From Scilla litardierei (taxonomy: Eukaryota; Streptophyta; Magnoliopsida; Asparagales; Asparagaceae), in contig JAULAV010009223.1 of assembly GCA_030789695.1 (NCBI GenBank), positions 21,564 through 85,563 on the forward strand: a stretch of DNA of 64,000 bases. Reading direction: 5' to 3'. Under the pieces are notes generated by a model, which ran no database searches, had not been told where the DNA came from, and saw nothing but the letters and a program-made list of their open reading frames with translations. The position numbers and the translations under genes were made by a program. How positions within the stretch are numbered: position 1 is the first letter of the stretch; the number at the start of each line of letters is the position of its first letter. This document shows, in pieces, positions 34,111-43,628 of this stretch.

Positions 34111-34445
34111 AGACTGTTTGTGTTGTTATTTAGACTGCTTTAGTTGTCGGTGCGTAGCACCAATACCTTGTTTCGTGTTGGCTTTTGTTGGCCATGTTTT
34201 GGGCCTAGACCTTTTTCTTTTAGCCTGGTGGCTTTTCTGGATGTGGAACTTAATTTTAATGTTTGGACATTTCTGAGATTTCAGATTTTATTTCTGTCTC
34301 TCTTGTGTTATTATCTTTGTTCTGTTCATGGTTAAAGGGACTTGCATATGATATAGTGACGCTTATCAGGCTGCAGCTTCACATCTCCATGCTTGAGCGG
34401 ACCTTCTCACGTCTCGACTCCATTTTAGGGAAACTGGGCGTGACA

Positions 34446-34588
34446 GGTTTTGTTGGTGGCCCATGCAGGTCCCATCTGTAACTGCGATTATCGGAATAAC
34501 GATAATAATATTAGAATGTCCAATAAACTAAGTTCGACATCCGAGTCATAAGCTATGAGTCTAATTGTTTCATTTTCTGTGTCATTAG
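34446..34588 (+). other. Tekay-type leader between LTR and gag
   Basis: 143 bp. The usual TGGTATCAGAGC primer site is not found; the LTR is followed by GGTTTTGTTGGTGGCCCATG. The stretch ends TGTGTCATTAG directly before the gag ATG. Confidence 0.6.
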
Positions 34589-35746
34589 ATGGCAGGAATG
34601 CGAAATACCCATGGTGGTGGTGTGCCCCCTCATGACGAGGAGCCTGAGCGGGAGCCCACCAATGGGGAGATGATGCGGATGATGCTTCAGATGATGCAGG
34701 TGCAGCAGGACGTGCTCCTGCAAGTCCAGAATACTCCAGTTGTTCGAGCTGCTCGGGCAGTTCCGGAGGCCCCTCGTTTCGAGCCAGGAGCGAAGCAGTT
34801 TCGGGAGCTGGGTCCCGCTTATTTTGATGGGTCTGAGGGTCCTCTAGCTGCCGATGAGTGGATTCAGAACATAGAGGATAATTTGAAGATGGCGAAGATC
34901 AGCCCAGCTGGATGGGTTGATTTGGCGAAGAGGCAACTCAAGGATAATGCTCGGAACTGGTGGGATGCGGAAGAGAAGATGCTGGTGGAGCCGATAGTTT
35001 GGGCTACTTTCAAGTCCATGTTCGATGAGGAGTTCTTCCCGAAGGCTGCCAGGAAGGAGATGCTGCGGCGTTTTATTGATCTGAAGCAAGGGAGCTTGAC
35101 GGTGGACCAGTACCACCAAGAGTTCACTAGGCTGAGTCGATTCACACCGAAGATGGTGCAAGATGCTAATGAGAGGGCTCAGAGGTTCCTGCAGGGACTT
35201 GCTTTGGAGCTTCAGAGTTTCGTGTCTTCCTCTGATCTGGAGTCTTATCAGAAGGTTCTGGTAGCTGCGAGGAGGCAGGAGCTGAACCTGAACCAGAGGA
35301 GAGGACATGTTGCTGGAGCTGGGAAGAGGCCTATGGAGCATGCCAGAGCGGTGGTTAGGCCTGGTTTCAAGCCTAATCAGCCGGTGCAGTTCAAGAGGCC
35401 AGGTGGGCCTGTTCTGAAGACTTGCAACCATTGCGGCAAGGCAGGCCATGTGAGGGACCAGTGCAGGAGACTTTTGGGGCAGTGCTTGGTCTACGGCGAT
35501 GCTTCGCATACTTTGAAGGATTGCCCGAGCATTAAGCAGCCGTGGAAGGGAGCTGTTGCAGCTCAGCCGTTGCAGCAGAGAGCACCGGTACATGCTGGTC
35601 GCGGAGTAGCTCTCGTGCCGCAGAGGCAGGCTTTTCAGCGGGCCGTGCAGTCGTGGAGGCAGGCTTTTCTGATGACCGCTGTGGAGAGCGAGGCAATGGA
35701 TGAGGTTATCGCATGTAACCCTCAATCTAGTCGTTTCCTTCCCTAG
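34589..35746 (+). CDS. gag: Tekay-type gag polyprotein
   Basis: A 385-residue uninterrupted gag, which packages element RNA into particles in the cytoplasm. A Met- and Gln-rich N-terminal segment (GEMMRMMLQMMQVQQDVLLQ) is followed by the capsid domain (PAYFDGSEGPLAADEWIQNI, LKDNARNWWDAEE, FDEEFFPKAARKEMLRRF, GSLTVDQYHQEFTRLSRF). The nucleocapsid part has one intact zinc knuckle, CNHCGKAGHVRDQC. A second, CLVYGDASHTLKDC, has Tyr where the second Cys belongs. ATG 34589 gives the full domain. The last codons before the stop probably belong to an intron: a GT at 35715 could splice to 35831 and join gag to protease in frame. Confidence 0.88.
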   Translation: MAGMRNTHGGGVPPHDEEPEREPTNGEMMRMMLQMMQVQQDVLLQVQNTPVVRAARAVPEAPRFEPGAKQFRELGPAYFDGSEGPLAADEWIQNIEDNLKMAKISPAGWVDLAKRQLKDNARNWWDAEEKMLVEPIVWATFKSMFDEEFFPKAARKEMLRRFIDLKQGSLTVDQYHQEFTRLSRFTPKMVQDANERAQRFLQGLALELQSFVSSSDLESYQKVLVAARRQELNLNQRRGHVAGAGKRPMEHARAVVRPGFKPNQPVQFKRPGGPVLKTCNHCGKAGHVRDQCRRLLGQCLVYGDASHTLKDCPSIKQPWKGAVAAQPLQQRAPVHAGRGVALVPQRQAFQRAVQSWRQAFLMTAVESEAMDEVIACNPQSSRFLP

Positions 35747-35830
35747 TTAGTTTTAGTTATTAGATTATGTTTGGTTGCTTGCATATGATTGTTTGCTAGA
35801 ATAGGATCTGATTGTTAGATTGCTTGTTAG
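35715..35830 (+). other. putative spliceosomal intron between gag and protease
   Basis: 116 bp, GTAACCC at the 5' side and CTTGTTAG at the 3' side, T-rich, with stops in the gag frame. Removal joins base 1 of a gag codon to bases 2-3 in protease and keeps a single frame. It could instead be an insertion with a chance GT-AG. Confidence 0.6.
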
Positions 35831-36180
35831 GTGTGATTTTGGTTTGCACATTTCTTGCACGAGTCCTCTTTGACTCTGGTGCATCGATGTGCATTATTTC
35901 TCGGAGCTTCGTGGAGAAGCATGCCTTGTCGACGTCCCCTCTTCCCAAGAGTTGGAATATCGTCACAGGAAATGGCGTGATCTCGGTGCATCGTGGTTGC
36001 AATTCTTGCACGTTGGTGGTCTGTGGACATGAGCTTTACGCTGATTTCATTGTCCACGACATCATCAACTATGATGCGGTCCTTGGGATGGATTGGCTTG
36101 CGAGCTTCTTTGCTACGATCGACTGCCAGAAGAAGGTGGTGTTCGAGATTCCCGGACATCCAGTATTTGAGTTCAGCTGA
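35831..36180 (+). pseudogene. pol: Tekay-type aspartic protease domain
   Basis: The domain cleaves the polyprotein. It shows the active-site LFDSGASM near 35869 and the later NYDAVLGMDWL motif, as in gypsy proteases. The frame is open from the putative splice acceptor to TGA 36178-36180 (after HPVFEFS). The next 40 codons continue in the same frame into the RT N-terminus, so this TGA is probably a disabling mutation in the protease-RT linker. Confidence 0.8.
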
Positions 36181-38245
36181 GGTAGCAGTTCGCTTGGTCC
36201 GGTCAGGTTTCGGGCCAGACCGGTGGAGTTTGTGGCTATGCAGATGGAGCAGGAGAGGCCTGCTGTAGTGCGGGACTTCGATGACGTCTTCCCCGAGGAG
36301 ATGTCTGGGCTGCCACCCGATCGAGCTCTCGAATTTTCGATTGATCTTATTCCGGGAGCGCAGCCGATTTCGAAAGCGCCGTATCATATGGCACCGGCAG
36401 AATTGGAGGAATTGCGGAAGCAGCTGGATAGCTTCTTCAGAAGGGTTTCATTCATCCTAGTGTGTCTCCGTGGGGAGCACCGGTCTTGCTGGTGAAGAAG
36501 AAGGAAGGTTCGCGTCGTATGTGCGTGGACTATCGGGAGTTGAATGCGGTGACCGTGAAGAATCGATACCCGTTGCCTCGCATCGATGACATTTTTGATC
36601 AGCTTGGAGGATCGAGGGTATTCTCGAAGTTGGATTTGAGGAGTAGTTATCATCAGCTGAAGGTGAAGAAGGAAGATGTTCCGAAGACAACGTTCAGGAC
36701 GAAGTATGGACACTACGAGTTTGTGGTTATGCCCTTCGGTGTAACCAATGCACCCACAGTTTTCATGAACCTGATGAATCTGATCTTCTATGACTTTTTA
36801 GATAAGTTTGTCGTTATCTTCATTGACGACATTCTGATCTATTCAAAGTCAGAGGCGGAGCATACCTCGCACTTGAGAACAGTGTTGGAGATTTTGAGGA
36901 AGCATCGTTTGTATGCTAAGTTTTCGAAGTGCGAGTTTTGGCTGGACAGAGTCGCTTTTCTCGGGCATGTGGTGTCTGGAGATGGTATTTCAGTGGATCC
37001 CGAGAAGATCAAGGCCATCTGAGAGTGGCATGTTACACAGTCAGCATCTGAGATCCGGAGTTTCCTTGGGCTTGCTGGTTACAATCGGCGCTTCATTAAG
37101 GACTTTTCCCGTATTGCTGAGCCGATGACCAGATTGACGCGGAAGGATGTACCTTTTGTTTGGTCGGGTGATTGTGAGAATGCCTTTGGTGTTCTGAGGG
37201 AGAGATTGACGACTGCCCCTATTCTTCTTGTGCCTGATCGCAGTGGAGGATTTGAGATCTTTTGCGATGCTTCTGGCAAAGGTCTCGGTTGGGTGTTGCA
37301 TCAGCACGAGCATGTTGTGGCATATGTCTTGCGTCAGCTCAAGACTCATGAGAAGAATACCCGACGCACGACTTGGAGTTGGCCGCAGTCGTGTTTGCGC
37401 TCAAGATTTGGAGGCACTTCCTGCTGAGTGAGAAAGTGAAGATCTTCACCGATCACAAAAGTTTGAAGTATATTTTTACTCAGAAGGAGCTCAACATGCG
37501 ACAGCGTCGATGGTTGGAGCTCATGGCGGATTATAAGATTGATTTACAGTATCACCCTGGCAAGGTGAATGTGGTTCCTGATGCGCTGAGTAGGCTTCCA
37601 GCGGTGATGTTGTTGACTTCACAGTGGAGATTGCAGCAGGATTTTTGCGAGTCTGGTGTCGAGATCGTTCTTCCTGGAGAAGCTTCTTCGTTGATGTGTA
37701 TGCAGATACAGTCAACGATCGTGGATAGAATCAAGGCTGGCCAGGCTGGAGATCCGAAGCTGGTGAAGATTCGGGAGCAGGTGGAAGCCAGTCTGCGGAC
37801 TGACTTCTTGATTCATGAGGATGGTTCGCTGAGGTTTGGAGCCAGGCTGTGTGTGCCAGCTGGAGATATCAGAGAGGAGTTGTTGGTGGAGGCACATAGT
37901 TCGCCGTATTCTGTGCATCCTGGTGGCACCAAGATGTACAAGGATCTTCGTCTGAACTATTGGTGGCATGGTATGAAGAGGAGTGTGGCTCGGAGTGTAG
38001 CCAAGTGTCTGGTTTGCCAGCAGGTAAAGGCGGAGCATCAGCGTACGGCAGGGTTTCTACAACCGCTTCTGATCCCGGAGTGGAAATGGCAACACATCAC
38101 TATGGATTTCGTGACTGGACTACCTCGGAGTCCGAAGCAGAATGACGCGATTTGGGTGATCGTAGATCGATTGACCAAATCCGCGCACTTTATTTCATTC
38201 CGAGTAGGACAGTCCACTGAGGCGCTAGCGAGGAGATACATGGAG
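36181..38245 (+). pseudogene. pol: Tekay-type pol: RT, RNase H and first part of integrase
   Basis: The enzyme part that copies and integrates the element. RT N-terminus: [21 protein letters not shown] one-base frameshift lies near 36440-36447. RT then runs [35 protein letters not shown], and the catalytic [10 protein letters not shown] (36819-36848). TGA at 37020 replaces a likely CGA. The connection and RNase H follow (SFLGLAGYNRRFIKDFS, FEIFCDASGKGLG), with a frameshift near 37358 and then [33 protein letters not shown]. Integrase has the zinc-binding part ([24 protein letters not shown]) and the first catalytic Asp in [12 protein letters not shown]. At 38246 a GT donor begins a probable intron. 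Confidence 0.88.
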
Positions 38246-38316
38246 GTAAATTCTTTTACTCTCCGTTTCTATTTCCTTTTCCTAGTTTAAATAGTGATGT
38301 AACGTGAATCATGCAG
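38246..38316 (+). other. putative spliceosomal intron inside integrase
   Basis: 71 bp, GAG|GTAAAT at the donor and ATCATGCAG|GAG at the acceptor, T-rich with stops. It falls on a codon boundary; removal restores the integrase frame exactly between ARRYME and EIVRLHGVPV, although 71 is not a multiple of three. The splice-site fit is better than for the gag-protease interval. Confidence 0.75.
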
Positions 38317-39218
38317 GAGATCGTACGACTTCACGGAGTCCCTGTGAGTATCGTGTCGGACAGAGACACGAGGTTCACATCTCAGTTCTGGTAGAGTTTG
38401 CAGAAGAGTTTGGGTACGCGTCTGAGTTTCAGCACGGCGTACCATCCGCAGACAGATGGCCAGTCCGAGAGGACGATTCAGATCTTGGAGGACATGCTGA
38501 GGGCGTGCATGTTGGATTTCAAGGGTCATGGGAGGACCATCTACATCTGGTGGAGTTCTCTTACAACAACAGCTTCCAGGCGAGTATTGGCATGGCACCT
38601 TTCGCCGCGTTGTATGGGAGGAAATGTCGATCGCCATTGAGTTGGGATGATATTGGTGATCGGGAGCTGTTGGGGCCTGAGATGATTGTGGAGGCCGTGG
38701 ATGTTGTCAGGAACATTCGGGAGAGGTTGAGGATTGCTCAGGACCGTTTTAAGCATTGGGCGGATGCTAAACGCCGTCCCTTGGAGTTTCAGCCTGGCGA
38801 CCATGTGTTTCTGAAGATTTCCCTGAATCGTGGAGTGATTCGCTTTGGGAAGCGAGGGAAGTTGAGCCCGCGATACATTGGACCGTTTGACATTCTGGAG
38901 AGAGTTGGCGAGGTAGCCTACCGCTTAGCCTTGCCGCCATCTTTGGAAGGAGTTCACAATGTTTTCCATGTGTCGTAGCTTCGTCGATACATCAGCGATC
39001 CATCTCATGCTGTGGATTTCTCGGAGATCACCATTCGCCCTGATATGATGTATGACCAGCAGCCAGTGCAGATTCTGGACAGGCGTCAGAAGTCACTTCG
39101 GAACAAGACAGTCGCTCTTGTGAGGGTGATGTGGTGGCACGGCTCGCCAGGAGAGTCTACTTGGGAGAGAGATGATGAGATGAGAGAGCGCTACCCACTT
39201 TTGTTCCCGGACACGTGA
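38317..39218 (+). pseudogene. pol: Tekay-type integrase second part and chromodomain-like tail
   Basis: Carries the second catalytic Asp (VSIVSDRDTRFTSQFW) and Glu ([20 protein letters not shown]) of the D,D35E core, then [20 protein letters not shown], the GPFDILERVGEVAYRLALP barrel and a chromodomain-like end (NKTVALVRVMWWHG, STWERDDEMRERYPLLF) typical of Tekay/Del, where it may steer integration to heterochromatin. TAG at 38392 (in place of a probable CAG), a frameshift near 38530 and TAG at 38976 (probable CAG) break it. It ends at TGA 39216-39218. Confidence 0.87.
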
Positions 39219-39251
39219 GTGTTGGGAAATTCCGGGGACGGAATTTTTTCT

Positions 39252-39265
39252 TAAGTTGGGGAGGA
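39252..39265 (+). other. polypurine tract of the Tekay-type element
   Basis: AAGTTGGGGAGGA directly precedes the 3' LTR start TGTAACGAC. Confidence 0.75.
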
Positions 39266-41555
39266 TGTAACGACTGGTTTTCATGTTTTTGGATTATCTA
39301 TATTATATATATTTTGGTGGATTTTCTCCTTATGTGTGGTTTTTCATCTCTGTAGCTTTCGTTTTCGTTCGTTTCGTTGTGATTTTCTAGCTTCTTCCTT
39401 AGATCGTTAAGTTTGGAGTAAGTCATTCGTGATGAGCTTCATATCGCTCATATCTTAGAGATAGGTTGATCTTAGAAGCCGTAGGAATCTTCCCGGAAAC
39501 TTTGCGCTTCGATTCGAGACTTTTTGTGCACTTTAGTTGGTTCAAGAAGGGGGACCAACCGACTTGATTCCAATCTAGTCGGTCAGGAAGTCTTCTCAAA
39601 CCGACTAGTTCATTAAATCAAAAAATTCAGAAGTTACTGTTTACTCTTAGTCGGTCTAAGAACAACCAACGACCGACTAGATGTGAAACTAGTCGGTCAG
39701 AACTTGCTCTCAGACCGACTAGTTCCTTTGATAAATTTCACCTAAGTTACTATTTATCGTTAGTCGGTCTAAGAACATCTTTCGATCGACTAGGTTGCAA
39801 ACTAGTCGGTCAGCCATTGTTGTTTAACCGACTAGTTCTTTGACCATTTTGACGACCTGAGTTACTGTTTGCTTTTAGTCGGTCACAGTTGGTCTACCGA
39901 CCGACTAGTTTTTAAACTAGTCGGTCAACAACCCTTCCTTGACCGACTAATCGACCCCGAAACCCTAGGTTTCGGGCAGCCGCCGCAACTTTTCCTATTT
40001 AAACCCCCAATCGTTTTCTTTTCTTTCTTTCTCTTCTCTTGGCCATTTCCTTTCCCCCTTGACCTCTGATCTTCCCCAACCTTCCCCTAGCTCTTCTCCT
40101 TCATCCCCGGAGCCCCTCGCACCCTCATTAGGCCGGCCACCATGCTTTAGGCCGTCAGAAACCCCCAAATCCCGATTTCTCCAGATTTTCTCGCCATTTC
40201 CAGATCTGAACCATAGTTCTCCGGATAGTTCTTCCGTTGTCGTGCTTGCTCGGCATCGTTCTTTCGCTACGATACGGGTAGTAAATCGATCCTTTAATAT
40301 TCTCATAACCCACTTTGTGATTTTTGTTAAACCCTAGTTCTGATATTGTTTTGCCATGGCAGCGATCCCATCTCCGTAGTTTAACATTTTGTGACGTGCC
40401 TCGTTGATCGTCATCCTTGGTATCAGGCAAGTGAAACTTGCCACTTAGGGTTTTAGGCCATGTCCTTAGGCCATTTACTTGTTTTAGCGTAAAAGAGACT
40501 ATGCAGTGAAAGGATAGCTGCCTAGACGCCCTTTGATCTAGCTTGACAACGAAGCAGATCCGTCACCTTCATCATGCTTGCATGTCATGTTTAATTTCAA
40601 TTAACGGTACACGAATATCTGTTCATGTCATCGCATACATTGATTGTCCATCGTGATTGTGTAGCACACGCTACTCTAAAATGTAAGCTGCGGCGAGTAG
40701 GATCTTGACTCCTACACAGTGATCAGGCTAGGTGCACCCCTATGCCAAATACACTTCCTGGCTCGTGATCCAGAAGCGAGCATAGTGTGTTGCTAATCCC
40801 AACGCTCGATACACGTGGAGGGGTAGGGTTAAACGGTCGCTTGAGCGTATAAGTGAGCCCGTACAACCACTTTAGCCAAAAGACGGAAACTCTGAGCACG
40901 AAGTGAAAATAGTGATAAGTGATTCGTGATTAGTGATTTGGTAGCTTTTGCTACATCGTGTGTGCTTGTCTTTTCTTTTAATTGTTGCAACATACTCAAC
41001 TGCCATGTCATTGCATCTCATTATAACTGTTAGGTTGTTAGTTTACTTTCAGTTTCCTTGCCCAAGTCTTTTAGACTTGCTGACATGTGCCCCTTTCTCT
41101 TTTGGGTGTCACATGTTAGATCCTGAGCCAGAGTTCGTTGTGGAGGACGAGGTGTTTGCGGACGCTGAGCCTGAGCCTGTGTTTGATGAGGACTTCGTGG
41201 ACATGGGAGATCAGTCGTAGAGACTATTTGTGTTGTTGTTTAGACTGCTTTAGTTGTCGGTGCGTAGCACCAATACCTTGTTCCGTGTTGGCTTTTGTTG
41301 GACATGTTTTGGGCCTAGACCTTTTTCTTTTAGCCTGGTGGCTTTTCTGGATGTGGAACTTAATTTTAATGTTTGGACATTTCTGAGATTTGAGATTTTA
41401 TTTCTGTCTCTCTTGTGTTATTATCTTTGTTCTGTTCGTGGTTACAGGGACTTGCATATGATATAGTAACGCTTATCAGGCTGCAGCTTCACAGCTCCAC
41501 GCCTGAGCGGACCTTCTCACGTCTCGACTCCATTTTAGGGAAGCGGGGCGTGACA
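39266..41555 (+). repeat. 3' LTR of the Tekay-type element
   Basis: 2,290 bp, near-identical to 32152-34445 apart from scattered substitutions and a 4-bp loss in a CTTT run near 40020. The same palindrome array occupies 39554-39955 with a few decayed copies. Confidence 0.93.
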
Positions 41556-41560
41556 CTATT
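41556..41560. repeat. target duplication (right) of the Tekay-type element
   Basis: CTATT directly follows the terminal GCGTGACA. It matches 32147-32151, and Tat integrase continues beyond it. Confidence 0.9.
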
Positions 41561-42200
41561 ACTTGCCAACCATGTTGGACGATATGACCAAAATGTCAAG
41601 CGGTGCGAGGAGTGCCAAAGATTCTACAAGCATACCACTGCCCTGTCGACGGACATGATTCCGATCATTAGCCCGGTCCCGTTCACCAAATGGGGCCTCA
41701 ACATCCTCAGACCATTCATGCATGTGTCAGGAGGAAGAAAGTACCTCGTCATGCCATTGACTACTTCATCAAATGGATCAAGGCAGAGCCACTAGCGTGC
41801 ATCACTTGAAGGATATAAAGAACTTCGTCTGGAAGTCCATTATATGACACTTTGGGATACCCCACTCTATAATGACGGACAACGAGAAGTAGTTCGACTG
41901 TTCGGACTTCAGAAGCTTCTACTCCGACTGGGGTGTCAACCTCTGCTTTGCCTCTGTGACGCATCTACAAAGCAATGGTATGGCAGAAGCGGTGAACAAA
42001 TGCATACTCGGGCCCCTGAAGAAGAAGGTTGGCAACACCCACGGATCCTCGCCCGCCGAGAAAAGCTCGTCGTAAAGTGGGAAGGCCCCTACAAAATAAC
42101 CGACATTGAAGGGCCGACGACCTACATATTAGCAACATTGGAGGGCGAGGAGTTAGCTCACCCATGGAATGTCGAGTACTTCCTCAAATATTATCAATAA
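41556..42200 (+). pseudogene. pol: Tat-type integrase, continued after the insertion
   Basis: Continues the integrase cut at 32151. The zinc-binding end reads VKRCEECQRFYKHTTAL and PIISPVPFTKWGLNI. The core follows in shifted frames (DYFIKWIKAEPLACIT). A deletion before about 42010 removes most of the catalytic region, and the C-terminal barrel remains: KWEGPYKITDIEGPTTYILA, AHPWNVEYFLKYYQ, ending at TAA 42198. The core has stops and frameshifts, so it is inactive. Confidence 0.8.
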
Positions 42201-42289
42201 ATTGTGGCCAAAATTATTTTTGTATTGTCTCAATTTGAATTAAAGCTCCTCCCCAAAATCAGAACACCTCAACGTAGGTTGGCTTGATC

Positions 42290-43235
42290 GTTGGGAGCAG
42301 CTATCTCGCCTCCGATAGGTCGCCGAAGGACCTGGGAAAGGCTTCCAAGCTACGCCCATACCCTTCCAAAGATCCGAGGTAGGCTTCCGAGCCGCGCCCC
42401 TGATAGGTCGCTGAAGGAACTGGGGCAGGCTTTCGAGATGTGTCCCTACCCTTCCAAATATCTGGGGCAGGCTTTCGAGCCGCGCCCCTAATAGGTCGCC
42501 GAAGGACCTGGGGCAGGCTTCCGAGCCGCGCTCCCACCCTTCCAAATATCTGGGGTAGGCTTCTGAGCTGCACCCCTGATAGGTCATCGAAGGACCTTGG
42601 GCAGGCTTTTGAGCTGCCTCCAACCCTTCTTCCAAAGATCCAGTGCAGGCGTTCGAGCCGTGCCCCCGATAAGTCGCCAACGAACATGCGGCAGGCTTTT
42701 GAGCTGTGCCCCTACCCTTCCAAGGATCTGGGGTAGGTTTCTAAGCCATGCCCCCGATAGGTCGTCGAAGGACCTAGGGCAGGCTTCTAAGCTGTGTCCC
42801 TGCCCTTCAAAAGATCTGGGGAAGGCTTCTGAGCCGCGCCCCTGATAGGTCACCAAAGGACCTGGGGCAGGCTTCCGAGCTGTACCATACCCTTCTAAAG
42901 ATCTGGGGTAGGCTTCCGAGCTGTGCCCTACCCTTCTAAAGATCTGGGGTAGGCTTTCGATAGGTCGTTGAAGGACCTGGGGCAGGCTTCTGAACTGTGC
43001 CCGTATCCTTCCAAAGATCCGGGGTAGGCTTCCGAGCCACGCCTCGATAGGTTGCCGAAAGACCTGGGGTAGGCTTCCGAGCTGCACCCCTACCCTTCCA
43101 AAGATCAGGGGCAGGCTTCGAAGCCGCGCCCTCGATAGGTCACCGAAGGACCTGAGGCAGGCTTTCGAGGTGTGCCCCCACCCTTCCAAAGATCCGGGGT
43201 AGGCTTCCGAGCCGCACCCCCGATAGGTCTCCCAG
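42290..43235 (+). repeat. minisatellite in the Tat-type 3' region
   Basis: About 10 copies of a GC-rich unit of about 90 bp, built from two related halves of about 45 bp. Each half starts GGGGCAGGCTTCCGAGC; one goes on to CCCTTCCAAAGATC and the other to CGATAGGTCGCCGAAGGACC. Order is mostly alternating, with some halves missing. The overlapping ORFs on both strands are repeat artefacts. Confidence 0.88.
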
Positions 43236-43628
43236 GGCTCTCCAGACTACGCCCACTCCTTGTCGAGGCTCTGTTGTCGTGTGTTGCCCTTGAGGTCAGA
43301 CCACTACTCAGTCTAGGGATAACCAACGCTCTCCAATAATGGTCATCGCCACCCTAATTGCACGAATAAGATCTCTGCAAAAATTTTCTAGAGTGTCTAC
43401 TCAACATTCCGTCTTTCCTTGACCAGAAGCTCGTCCACACCGAATGTTGGGGGCATACATAGGGAGGGACCAGGCATCCAACAATAAACGACAAATTTTT
43501 CCTTAAAATTGTCACTCTAATTACACATCATTCTTACAAAAAGTCATCCGAACTTAAATCAAAATAAAAAATGACAGGATAAGTTCGAGCACAACACCGG
43601 CCCGACATCGATAGCTTACCCTCCCCGA
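43236..43628 (+). other. Tat-type 3' region between minisatellite and antisense ORF
   Basis: No gene seen. On the minus strand it would be the 3' untranslated region of the antisense gene. Confidence 0.5.

Larger units (their letters stand above)
32152..34445 (+). repeat. 5' LTR of the Tekay-type element
   Basis: 2,294 bp, starting TGTAACGACTGG and ending GGGCGTGACA. It contains a palindrome array at 32440-32850, a TATA-like CTATTTAAA at 32881 and a short acidic ORF at its 3' end. Confidence 0.93.
32152..41555 (+). mobile_element. Ty3/gypsy Tekay (Del)-type chromovirus retrotransposon
   Basis: A full-length 9,404-bp insertion with LTRs at 32152-34445 and 39266-41555, flanked by CTATT duplications inside Tat integrase. 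It encodes gag with a zinc knuckle, protease, RT, RNase H, integrase and a C-terminal chromodomain-like tail, in the gypsy order. By eye the LTRs differ at roughly 60 positions (about 2.5%), so it is fairly young. Three frameshifts and four in-frame stops disable pol. Two intervals look like spliceosomal introns. No standard primer site is seen after the 5' LTR. Confidence 0.93.

Noticed and set aside
34844..35725. A 293-codon minus-strand ORF opposite the Tekay-type gag
   Set aside because: It is a shadow of a clear gag gene with intact capsid and zinc knuckle on the plus strand; no family features.
42240..43189. Minus- and plus-strand ORFs of 100-200 codons in the GC-rich repeat region
   Set aside because: Several frames on both strands are open at once because of the minisatellite; the peptides are simple repeats.
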